A stretch of DNA of 5,820 nt from DASWVC01 sp036401335 (GCA_036401335.1 DASWVC010000030.1:1-5820); one strand, 5' to 3'; shown: positions 1-5,514, counted from the first letter of the stretch. A program made the numbers and translations. Notes: generated by a model from the letters alone, not told the origin.

Positions 1-140
1 TCAAGACGGACCACAACCCGTTGCTGTTCAAAATCAACCTGGATGCCGGCCACGGCGGCGCATCCGGGCGCTACGACCAGCTGCGGGAAACCGCTTTCGA
101 ATACACCTTTGGCCTCGCCGCACTCGGGCTAGCAAGGTAA
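1..140 (+). CDS. ptrB: Oligopeptidase B-like S9 serine peptidase, C-terminal fragment (5' part outside window)
   Basis: Only the last 45 codons are present, in the frame whose first full codon starts at base 3, ending at the TAA at 138-140. The residues DAGHGGASGRYDQLRE, followed by FEYTFGLAALGLAR, match the C-terminus of oligopeptidase B and prolyl oligopeptidase family enzymes (peptidase family S9A). In that family the His of the GHGG(x)SGR motif is the catalytic-triad histidine. The Ser and Asp of the triad, and the beta-propeller that gates the active site, would lie upstream of the window. Family members hydrolyse short peptides; oligopeptidase B cleaves after Arg or Lys, prolyl oligopeptidase after Pro. 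The GHGGASGR form favours the oligopeptidase B branch, but 45 residues cannot settle substrate preference. The gene converges on vapC across a hairpin-rich spacer. The terminal region looks intact. Confidence 0.85.
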   Translation, partial: KTDHNPLLFKINLDAGHGGASGRYDQLRETAFEYTFGLAALGLAR

Positions 141-167
141 ACATTCCCGGAGGAAGGTATCCGTGTG

Positions 168-241
168 TCGGGATTGGCAGGGTCGCGTTTCCCGGCGCGA
201 CCCCGGTAAGGGCCGTCCTTTCGCGACTTCCTCGAGCGCCC
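168..241. repeat. Structured intergenic repeat, copy A1
   Basis: A perfect 8-bp inverted repeat, GGGTCGCG at 180-187 and CGCGACCC at 196-203, encloses an 8-base loop. A second pairing, CGGGA at 169-173 with TCCCG at 190-194, is interleaved with it. CCGGTAAGGG follows at 203-212 and CGCGACTTCCTCGAGCGCCC at 222-241. The last block matches 18 of 20 bases at 1435-1454, and the hairpin block matches 19 of 23 bases at 1419-1441. This is a dispersed palindromic element, not a coding sequence. Its function is unknown. Confidence 0.6.
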
Positions 242-275
242 TGGGGAGGGTTGATTAGCCTTAACCGGCCGGCCC

Positions 276-303
276 CCGGTAGGGGAGCTTGTTCTCAAGC
301 GCC
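276..303. repeat. Structured intergenic repeat, short copy A2
   Basis: CCGGTAGGGGA at 276-286 is identical to 1399-1409, and CTCAAGCGCC at 294-303 is identical to 1444-1453. The central palindromic core present in the other two copies is missing, so this looks like a deleted or decayed member of the same family. Confidence 0.45.
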
Positions 304-304
304 T

Positions 305-344
305 CCGCTTCCTTTCCGGGGATCCGTTGCCCGCCAGGAAGCGG
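305..344. repeat. Imperfect long hairpin in spacer
   Basis: CCGCTTCCT at 305-313 pairs perfectly with AGGAAGCGG at 336-344 (9 bp). Inside it, after a small internal loop, CGGG at 317-320 pairs with CCCG at 330-333. There is no adjacent T-run on either strand, so it is not a classical intrinsic terminator. It could still be a transcript-end structure for either converging gene. Confidence 0.5.
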
Positions 345-453
345 CCAAGCCGAAAGCCCGGGCGAAGGACAGCCTGCTTTATTCCTCACTTTTTCGGAAA
401 AAACTTTGAGCAAACGGGCAGGTTTGTTAACTTCGGCCCCTGTCGTATTCCAA

Positions 454-467
454 CGTTCACGTGAACG
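454..467. repeat. Perfect 14-bp palindrome overlapping the vapC stop codon
   Basis: CGTTCACGTGAACG is its own reverse complement. It contains the vapC stop codon (bases 457-459) and the last codons of the toxin. It has no loop, which suits a dimeric protein binding site better than a terminator. It may also be chance. Confidence 0.45.
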
Positions 468-885
468 GGTTGACCACCCTCACCGTCCCGTAATACCGAC
501 CGTCGTGATAATCCTCCGAGTAAAGGATTGAGCACCCGTAGTATTCGGCATGCGCAAGCAGGTGAGCGTCACACCAGTTTAGCCCGTAGGCGTCCTTGCA
601 GTGCAGCGCAAGGCGCAGAACGCCTTCTACGGGGTACAGAACGGTGCAGGTGAGCAGCAGCATTTCGACCTCTGCGCGTGCCTCCGTGGAATTTAGAAGT
701 GGTTGGCCGATGTCCCGCAGCACCCTGGTGGCGACTTCGTAAAATTCAACCAACGCTTGATGTGGTATTCGGCATTGGTCGGATGTCACCAACCGGTCCA
801 ACAGTTCTTGAGCCTGACCCTGCTTGCCCGGAAACCGTGCGTCCACTCGGTAGACCAACACGTTCGTGTCAATGAGTTCCGCCAC
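457..885 (-). CDS. vapC: VapC-family PIN-domain toxin (ribonuclease)
   Basis: This is a 142-residue PIN-domain protein, the usual size for VapC toxins, which are Mg-dependent endoribonucleases that typically cut tRNA or rRNA and are neutralised by a cognate VapB. The acidic active-site residues are all visible: Asp6 in ELIDTN, Glu47 in QALVEFYEV, Asp106 in NWCDAH, and Asp125 in LYSEDYHDG (Glu124 beside it). The protein closes with the family-typical VRVVNPF. I chose the GTG at 883-885 because the PIN fold begins right there. Upstream in-frame ATGs up to 1101 would add 72 residues lying inside the antitoxin gene with no domain character. The start overlaps the 3' end of the antitoxin frame by 17 bases, implying translational coupling; there is at best a weak GGAAG upstream. 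The active site appears intact, so the toxin is probably functional. Its RNA target cannot be read from the sequence. Confidence 0.9.
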   Translation of the reverse strand: MAELIDTNVLVYRVDARFPGKQGQAQELLDRLVTSDQCRIPHQALVEFYEVATRVLRDIGQPLLNSTEARAEVEMLLLTCTVLYPVEGVLRLALHCKDAYGLNWCDAHLLAHAEYYGCSILYSEDYHDGRYYGTVRVVNPFT

Positions 886-1153
886 GCTCGTGAAGGTCTT
901 CCCGCTTCCAGCCACGATCAGCCGGGGTCTGTACGCTGTTCCATCGTGCGTTGCGCGCGTTCTGCCGTTCCCTTGACTCTCGCAAGAGCCGTAGTTTTTC
1001 CTCCCTCGATAAACCGGGACGTTCCTTGCCCACCACGAGGCGAATGCAATCGACGGCAGACTCGAACTGCACCTCACTTCCGGTGCGGAGAGCATGGGCA
1101 TCGGCCACGGCTTTAGGCACCGTAATCTGAAGCTTGCTCGTGACCTTCGCCAT
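869..1153 (-). CDS. vapB: VapB-family antitoxin with AbrB/SpoVT-type DNA-binding domain
   Basis: This is a 94-residue protein. Residues 1-45 (MAKVTSKLQITVPKAVAD through the IRLVVG strand) form a typical SpoVT-AbrB swapped-hairpin domain, which binds DNA as a dimer. Residues 48-94 are charged and Arg/Glu-rich and end in GWKREDLHERGG, similar to the toxin-wrapping tail of AbrB-type VapB proteins. The antitoxin neutralises the PIN toxin encoded next and, by family rule, represses its own operon. I chose the ATG at 1151-1153, which begins exactly at the AbrB domain. A start at 1189 would add MVTRTHSLLRWA and place the inverted-repeat operator inside the coding region. No good Shine-Dalgarno sequence precedes the start (only GGG at short distance). 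The stop overlaps the vapC start by 17 bases. The pair reads as an intact type II toxin-antitoxin operon. Confidence 0.88.
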   Translation of the reverse strand: MAKVTSKLQITVPKAVADAHALRTGSEVQFESAVDCIRLVVGKERPGLSREEKLRLLRESRERQNARNARWNSVQTPADRGWKREDLHERGGTH

Positions 1154-1164
1154 TGCCCAACGTA

Positions 1165-1194
1165 ACAAGGAATGTGTCCTTGTCACCACAAGGA
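1165..1194. promoter_or_regulatory. Candidate VapB/VapBC autoregulatory operator, three half-sites
   Basis: ACAAGGA at 1165-1171 and TCCTTGT at 1177-1183 form a perfect 7-bp inverted repeat with a 5-base spacer. A third half-site, ACAAGGA at 1188-1194, forms a second perfect inverted repeat with the middle one across 4 bases. Half-sites start 12 and 11 bases apart, about one helical turn, so they would lie on one face of the DNA. The array ends 11 bases before the vapB start codon. AbrB-type VapB proteins and VapBC complexes commonly bind such promoter palindromes. I see no strong -35/-10 pair; GTGACA and TACGTT, read on the minus strand 16 bases apart and overlapping the array, are a weak candidate. 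Confidence 0.6.
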
Positions 1195-1253
1195 ACGACG
1201 GCAGAGGCTAAAATCCTTGCCAAAACAGGGTCGGACTCGCAAAACGGCTTGCC

Positions 1254-1328
<75 letters not shown>

Positions 1329-1383
1329 GCGCTTTGCTGCGAGCGAAAACGGTAAATGGGTTGGGTTGGTTTGCAACCGGTTT

Positions 1384-1460
1384 TGTCCCGTGAAGAAACC
1401 GGTAGGGGACATTTGGGAGGGTCGCATGTCCCCACGCGACCTCCTCAAGCGCCCGCCTAC
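1384..1460. repeat. Structured intergenic repeat, copy B (most complete)
   Basis: GGGGACAT at 1405-1412 pairs perfectly with ATGTCCCC at 1426-1433. GGTCGC at 1420-1425, inside that loop, pairs with GCGACC at 1436-1441, giving interleaved palindromes. Further alternatives exist: TGTCCC at 1384-1389 with GGGACA at 1406-1411, and GTAGG at 1402-1406 with CCTAC at 1456-1460. The blocks CCGGTAGGGGA (1399-1409) and CTCAAGCGCC (1444-1453) recur at 276-303. Copy A1 at 168-241 shares the core. The element lies between the ykvA-like gene and tRNA-Val, and no coding function is evident for the surrounding 1329-1533 spacer. Confidence 0.6.
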
Positions 1461-1514
1461 GGGACCTGGAATGGACGCCAGCCTCATCACGGCCGGCAGG
1501 GCTTCCCCGTTGGC

Positions 1515-1535
1515 AAAAGGACCGTGCTCGGTTTT
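1515..1535. terminator. Weak candidate terminator after the ykvA-like gene
   Basis: ACCG at 1521-1524 pairs with CGGT at 1529-1532 around a 4-base loop. The flanking A4 (1515-1518) and T-run (1532-1535) extend it with a GG bulge, so each strand ends in a short T-tract. It overlaps the stop codon of the ykvA-like gene. The stem is short, so this is tentative. Confidence 0.3.
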
Positions 1536-1926
1536 AGCCTTCAATCGGTTTCTTGGCCCGGTGCGCGAGCACATGTTTGAGAAACGGTTGTTTGTAGTTC
1601 TCAAACACTGTGGTGACAATGGCGGCATCGTCCGCCCGGCCCATGCCCGGAATCCCATCCGGAATGATGTCCACGTGCTTGCGCAAATAGAGAAGGGCAA
1701 AGGCGGCTTCCGCGATGGCCGTGTAGGGAATGTCCCGGCTTAATCCAGCCTGAAAATCCTCCACCAGCTCGGCCAGGAACTCAACCTGGTCGGGTAGATG
1801 CGGAAAGTCGACCACTTGAGTGACGGCCAGACGGATTTCCGGGAGAAGCCGAACGAGTTTATCCACCTGCAACGGCGTGATCCGCCGGGCTCCGTCCGTG
1901 ACAAATTGTTTCAATTCATGGTTCAT
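1534..1926 (-). CDS. YkvA/DUF1232-family small protein
   Basis: This is a 130-residue protein. The recognisable part is at about residues 67-110: IPYTAIAEAAFALLYLRKHV, then DIIPDGIPGMGRADDAAIV. It fits the DUF1232 (YkvA) pattern of a hydrophobic helix followed by D-x-I/L-P-D-x-I-P-x-x-G-x-x-D-D. The family has no established biochemical function; many members are small membrane-associated proteins. Here the helix carries charged residues (Arg82, Lys83), so a true transmembrane span is doubtful. The N-terminal 65 residues are amphipathic and probably helical, with no family I recognise. The gene begins 64 bases after the alaS stop on the same strand with no hairpin terminator between them, so it is probably co-transcribed with alaS. 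No Shine-Dalgarno sequence precedes the ATG, which is the only start that keeps the full frame. Confidence 0.8.
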   Translation of the reverse strand: MNHELKQFVTDGARRITPLQVDKLVRLLPEIRLAVTQVVDFPHLPDQVEFLAELVEDFQAGLSRDIPYTAIAEAAFALLYLRKHVDIIPDGIPGMGRADDAAIVTTVFENYKQPFLKHVLAHRAKKPIEG

Positions 1927-1990
1927 GCGTCAGCAACGGGTTCAGGTTTACACGGTCCGCCGGCGTTTGTGGAGCCTAACGTCAGTTTCT

Positions 1991-4657
1991 TTAAGCTGAA
2001 GCGAACCGCTCGCGCAAGCGCGCCATTACTTCCTGCAACCGCCCCGGATCCTTACCGGCGCCCCGCGCGAGGTCAGGCCGGCCACCGCCTTTGCCGTCCA
2101 GCCATCCGCAGATTTCCTGGACCAGTTTACCCGCATGGTACCGGGCACTCGCCTGGCTGCCCACGTACACTTGCACGGCAATGCCTTGGGCCGCCGCGGA
2201 GAAGAAAACCGCCACCCCGCTGTATTGACGCCCTTTCAGGCCTTGCGCCAGGGTTTGGAGGTAATCGGGGGAAGCATCCGGCAAGCTTTCGATGAAAAAG
2301 GGTTGAGCAACGTCGAGGGCCGCCAGCCAACGGTTTGCCTCCCGCTGCAACGCCTGGGCCCGCTCTTTTTCCAGCTGCTTCTTAGCCTCCAACGCCTCTT
2401 GCTGTAACGCTTGCACCCGGGCGTCCCGGTCCGCCAGAAGGTGTTGAACGTGCTCGTAAGCCGCCAGTCGCGTCACCGCTTCAACCCGGCGCACGCCGGA
2501 CTGGATCGCCCCTTCACTGACGATCTTGAAAAAACCCAACTGCCCGGTCCGCCGCACGTGCGTGCCGCCGCACAGCTCCATGGAATACCCATCCAATCGC
2601 CCGGCGTGACCACCGATCTGGACCACGCGAACGGTGTCGCCGTATTTTTCTCCGAAAAACTGCATGATGTTCGGACGAGATTTTACTTCGGGGTAAGGCA
2701 CCTCGATCCACGCGACGGGTTCGTCGGCAATCACCTGAGCGTTAATCAACCGTTCCAGTTCGGTGATTTGCACCGGGGTTAACGGCTGGCTGTTGAAATC
2801 GAATCGGAGCCGATCCGGCCCGACGTAAGAACCTTTCTGGCTTACCTCCGGACCCACCACCTCGTGCAAGGCCCAATGCAGGAGGTGGGTGCCAGTGTGG
2901 TTGGCTTCAATCTGCCGCCGCCGGTCGCGGTCTACCAGCAAACGCACGTTGGCATTCTTCCGCAGCTCGACCGTTTCCGCCAACTGCAGGTAAAAGGTGC
3001 GGCCTTGTCTGATGGCCTTTTCAACGGGCAAGGAAGTCCCGGCATCCAGCAGAACTTCCCCGGTGTCGCTGACCTGCCCGCCCATCTCCGCGTAAAACGG
3101 CGAACGGTCCACGGCGGCAAGCACGGCACCGTTGTTTCTGATCACGTCCAGCACCACCCCGCGCGTTTCATCGTGGTCAAAACCGACGAATTCGGTTTCA
3201 AGGCCGCCCGGCCGTTCCGTAACCCCGACTTCACCAGCCGCGTTCAGGGTGATAACCTCTTTCTGCTGGGCACCGCGGGAGCGCTCGCGCTGGTGATCGA
3301 GCAGGACCTCGACGGCTGCCAGGTCGAGCGTCAGCCCGCGTTCCCGGGTCAGCACCTCCGTCAGGTCGACCGGGAATCCATAGGTGTCGGAAAGCTTGAA
3401 GGCGACTTCAGCCGGAAAAGCGGTGCCGGGCTGAGCGGCGGCCGCTTCCTCAAAGATTCGCAGGCCGCGATCCAGGGTACGGTTGAAAAGGCTTTCTTCG
3501 CCGTGCACAACCTCGGCAATCCGGGCCGCGCTCTTGCCAAGCTCAGGAAAAACCCCGCTGAATTCTTGCACCACCGTTGGCACGAGCTGCGCCAGGAACC
3601 CTTCCGAACTCAGGTAACGACCGAAAAGCACGGCTCGCCGGAGGATCCGGCGCAAGACGTAGTTGCGATCGGTGTTTCCTGGGATGATTCCGTCCGCAAT
3701 GGCGAAGGAGAGGGTGCGGACGTGGTCGGCAACCACTCGAAACGCCACATCCGACTTTTCCAGGCCGGACAGGTTGGCCCGCGACCCGGGCAAGGTGCCC
3801 TGGTAAGCCTTGCCGCTCAGCCGGGCAATGGCATCAAACAAGGGACGAAACACGCCGCTGTCGTAGTTGGAGGTCGGTTTGGAAAAATCCTGGAACCCGC
3901 GCGTGCCCGCCATGATGCCGGCGACCCGCTCAAAACCCATGCCGGTATCGACGTGCCGGGCAGGCAGGGCAGAAAAGCTGCCGTCCGGGTTGGCGTTAAA
4001 CTGGATGAACACCAGGTTCCAAATCTCAATGCAGCGCGGGTCACCCGCGTTGACGAGTGCGCCAGCGGTGTTGCCTTCCGGCGTCAGGTTCATGTGCACT
4101 TCGGAACAAGGCCCGCACGGTCCCGTGTCGCCCATCATCCAGAAGTTATCCTTCCGGTTGCCGGAAACCACGTGCACTTCCGGATCGAGCCCCGCGGTGC
4201 GAAAGTGTTCTGCCCAACAATCATGGGCTTCCTGATCGAAACTGGCCGGGTCACCAGGCCCGGGCTGGTAGACCGAGGCGTAAAGGCGTTCCGGCGGAAA
4301 TTGCCAGCGCCCGACGAGGAGTTCCCAAGCCCAGGCAATGGCCTCCCGCTTGAAGTAATCCCCGAAGCTCCAATTGCCCAGCATCTCAAAAAAGGTGTGG
4401 TGGTAGGTATCAAACCCGACATCGTCCAGGTCGTTGTGCTTGCCGCCGGCTCGGATGCATTTCTGGGTGTCGGCTGCTCGCGGGGGATCGTAGGGCGCCT
4501 TTTTCTGTCCGAGAAAGAAAGGCACAAACTGGTTCATGCCGGCGTTGGTGAACAACAAATTGGGCGAGCTCGGCAGCAGGGTTGAGGAAGGCACGATGGC
4601 ATGCCGCTTTTCCCGAAAGAAATCGAGGAACGACTGGCGGATTTCGTTGGCGGTCAT
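1991..4657 (-). CDS. alaS: Alanyl-tRNA synthetase
   Basis: This 888-residue enzyme is full length for the family (E. coli about 876). It charges tRNA-Ala with alanine in the cytoplasm. Residues 1-250 form the class II catalytic core: RQSFLDFFREKRHAIVPSS near the start, FTNAGMNQF at 36-44, HHTFFEMLGNWSFGDYFK at 86-103, TGPCGPCSE at 178-186 and GMGFERVAGI at 239-248. The tRNA-recognition domain follows to about residue 460. The editing domain carries the zinc ligands His587 and His591 (HTGTH, where many members have HTATH) and Cys696 and His700 (CGGTH), so Ser/Gly proofreading looks intact. A Gln/Glu/Ala-rich coiled coil spans about 733-778, and the C-Ala domain ends with GKGGGRPDLARGAGKDP at 855-871. 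The start fits the family N-terminus exactly, but no Shine-Dalgarno sequence is seen. Downstream is the ykvA-like gene. Confidence 0.98.
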   Translation of the reverse strand: MTANEIRQSFLDFFREKRHAIVPSSTLLPSSPNLLFTNAGMNQFVPFFLGQKKAPYDPPRAADTQKCIRAGGKHNDLDDVGFDTYHHTFFEMLGNWSFGDYFKREAIAWAWELLVGRWQFPPERLYASVYQPGPGDPASFDQEAHDCWAEHFRTAGLDPEVHVVSGNRKDNFWMMGDTGPCGPCSEVHMNLTPEGNTAGALVNAGDPRCIEIWNLVFIQFNANPDGSFSALPARHVDTGMGFERVAGIMAGTRGFQDFSKPTSNYDSGVFRPLFDAIARLSGKAYQGTLPGSRANLSGLEKSDVAFRVVADHVRTLSFAIADGIIPGNTDRNYVLRRILRRAVLFGRYLSSEGFLAQLVPTVVQEFSGVFPELGKSAARIAEVVHGEESLFNRTLDRGLRIFEEAAAAQPGTAFPAEVAFKLSDTYGFPVDLTEVLTRERGLTLDLAAVEVLLDHQRERSRGAQQKEVITLNAAGEVGVTERPGGLETEFVGFDHDETRGVVLDVIRNNGAVLAAVDRSPFYAEMGGQVSDTGEVLLDAGTSLPVEKAIRQGRTFYLQLAETVELRKNANVRLLVDRDRRRQIEANHTGTHLLHWALHEVVGPEVSQKGSYVGPDRLRFDFNSQPLTPVQITELERLINAQVIADEPVAWIEVPYPEVKSRPNIMQFFGEKYGDTVRVVQIGGHAGRLDGYSMELCGGTHVRRTGQLGFFKIVSEGAIQSGVRRVEAVTRLAAYEHVQHLLADRDARVQALQQEALEAKKQLEKERAQALQREANRWLAALDVAQPFFIESLPDASPDYLQTLAQGLKGRQYSGVAVFFSAAAQGIAVQVYVGSQASARYHAGKLVQEICGWLDGKGGGRPDLARGAGKDPGRLQEVMARLRERFASA

Positions 4658-4930
4658 GTCGGAGTAGGCCGGCTCGGGCCGAAGGAGACGCTTACCCGAG
4701 AACCCGGAAAGCTCAAACGTTTAACCGGCTGAGGTGAAAGCATTCGAGGGCTGGCCAGGGCAATGATTGAAGTGCAAAAAGAGCGTTCTGCGACAACCAG
4801 CCTTTTGACGGAACGGGATTAACCGGAGTTTAGGAGATTTACAGGATTTTTCATAAATACACCAGAGGGGCGTACCTTTGTGGTAGCTGTGCCGTCGACG
4901 GGAATTATAAACGGCCTTAACTCCGGCTTC
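4658..4930. promoter_or_regulatory. Divergent regulatory spacer between alaS and the exported-protein gene
   Basis: These 273 bases must hold the promoters of alaS (leftward) and the exported-protein gene (rightward). For the rightward gene, TATAAA at 4906-4911 matches five of six bases of a sigma-70 -10 box and lies 19 bases before the ATG, but no good -35 sits 16-18 bases upstream. TTGACG at 4805-4810 is a good -35 by itself, but its 17-18-base partner (GTTTAG or TTTAGG) is poor. For alaS I see no convincing pair; AAACGTTT at 4715-4722 is a short palindrome about 58 bases upstream of its start. There is no T-box or other riboswitch I can recognise. Confidence 0.35.
4813..4851. repeat. Degenerate tandem repeat of about 10 bases
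   Basis: Four successive units read ACGGGATTA (4813-4821), ACCGGAGTTT (4822-4831), AGGAGATTT (4832-4840) and ACAGGATTTT (4841-4850). They share an A-(C)-x-G-G-A-x-T-T-T pattern. From memory, short ACAGGATTT-type tandem stretches occur in intergenic DNA of a range of environmental bacteria; I cannot confirm that here. The position is upstream of the exported-protein gene. Confidence 0.45.
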
Positions 4931-5455
4931 ATGAAGAGACTGATTGTATCGATGTTGCTTGCCGGTGGATCGTTGGGTGTGGCCGTTACGCCGCTGCAGG
5001 CCAACCCGCTCGACGTGACCATCCGTGGAAACTTCGCCGCCGGTGCGCCTGCGACCGGTTTTTCGGCTCCGAACGCTCCCTTTGCGATTACGTTTCGGAC
5101 CGAAGCGCACCAAACGGCAAACCCGATGTTGACCTGCAAAGACCTGGCCGTGACCGGCCTTACCTACGTCCTTGACGGCAAAACGGTTGGGGTGACACCC
5201 CAGGAAGACGGCATGGCCACTCGCCTTTCCAACTATGCTTTCCAGCACCTTTACGTAAACGTGCCGAGCAATTCACCCGGTGAAAGCCCGAAAGTTGACG
5301 TTCTGGCCGGCGGCATTTACTACACTTTGACCCACAACCTTACGGAACTCGGCGTCACACCGGGTACCTACGTGCTGGACGACGCGATCTTCACAAATGG
5401 CGGCACGGCTGCCACCATCGCGAGCGGAACGCTGACCATCGCACAGGCGCAATAA
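4931..5455 (+). CDS. Predicted exported protein of unknown function
   Basis: This is a 174-residue protein that I do not recognise. It begins with a textbook Sec signal peptide: MKRL, then the hydrophobic core IVSMLLAGGSLGVAV, then the cleavage site PLQA before NPLDV (predicted cut after Ala24). The mature 150 residues are rich in Thr, Gly, Ala and Val with alternating strand patterns (LAVTGLTYVLDGKTVGVTP, GTYVLDDAIFTNGG). They contain a single Cys (69) and look like one beta-sandwich-type domain. There is no C-terminal PEP-CTERM, LPXTG or sorting-domain motif; the chain ends in SGTLTIAQAQ, so a periplasmic or secreted soluble protein is likely. I chose the ATG at 4931 because it opens the signal peptide; an upstream GTG at 4880 would add 17 uncharacteristic residues. 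No Shine-Dalgarno sequence is seen. The gene lies between recA and alaS on the opposite strand. Confidence 0.75.
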   Translation: MKRLIVSMLLAGGSLGVAVTPLQANPLDVTIRGNFAAGAPATGFSAPNAPFAITFRTEAHQTANPMLTCKDLAVTGLTYVLDGKTVGVTPQEDGMATRLSNYAFQHLYVNVPSNSPGESPKVDVLAGGIYYTLTHNLTELGVTPGTYVLDDAIFTNGGTAATIASGTLTIAQAQ

Positions 5456-5484
5456 CGCCGATCGCTAACCCAAACCGAACAACC

Positions 5485-5514
5485 TGGCATGCGTGCTGCA
5501 AAGCGCGCATGCCA
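5485..5514. terminator. Strong hairpin, probable bidirectional terminator
   Basis: TGGCATGCGTGC at 5485-5496 pairs with GCGCGCATGCCA at 5503-5514: twelve pairs with one G-T wobble, around the 6-base loop TGCAAA. It stands between the convergent exported-protein gene (stop at 5455) and recA (stop at 5548). The rightward tail is CTTTCGTT. The leftward tail, read on the minus strand, is GGTTGTTCGGTTTGG. Both are moderately T-rich, without a long uninterrupted T-tract. Confidence 0.7.

Larger units (their letters stand above)
141..456. other. Gene-free convergent spacer between ptrB-like gene and vapC
   Basis: These 316 bases separate two convergent genes. I find no ORF with recognisable protein features; the short ORFs here have no family resemblance, no ribosome binding site and low-complexity composition. 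The stretch holds several inverted repeats: 180-203, 305-344 and a palindrome at 454-467. It also holds two degenerate copies of a repeat that recurs at 1399-1454. No hairpin is followed by a clear T-tract in either direction, so where the two genes terminate is not obvious. Confidence 0.6.

Noticed and set aside
1050..1070. Possible partial tRNA 3' repeat (CTCGAACTG) inside vapB
   Set aside because: The match to the tRNA T-arm is only about nine bases with mismatches and lies inside the antitoxin coding region, so it does not support an attachment site.
886..1101. N-terminal extension of VapC to an ATG at 1101
   Set aside because: The extra 72 residues overlap the antitoxin gene in another frame and have no domain character, and the PIN fold starts exactly at the GTG at 885.
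1154..1189. N-terminal extension of VapB to 1189
   Set aside because: The added 12 residues precede the AbrB domain start and would put the inverted-repeat operator inside the coding sequence.
2864..4585. Long plus-strand open frame of 573 codons
   Set aside because: It lies wholly antisense to alaS, whose protein matches the family from end to end. Long antisense frames are expected in high-GC genes with strong third-position bias, and this translation has no recognisable domain.
4721..5248. Minus-strand open frames overlapping the exported-protein gene
   Set aside because: They are antisense to a gene with a clean signal peptide, and their translations are rich in Arg, Lys and His with no family features.
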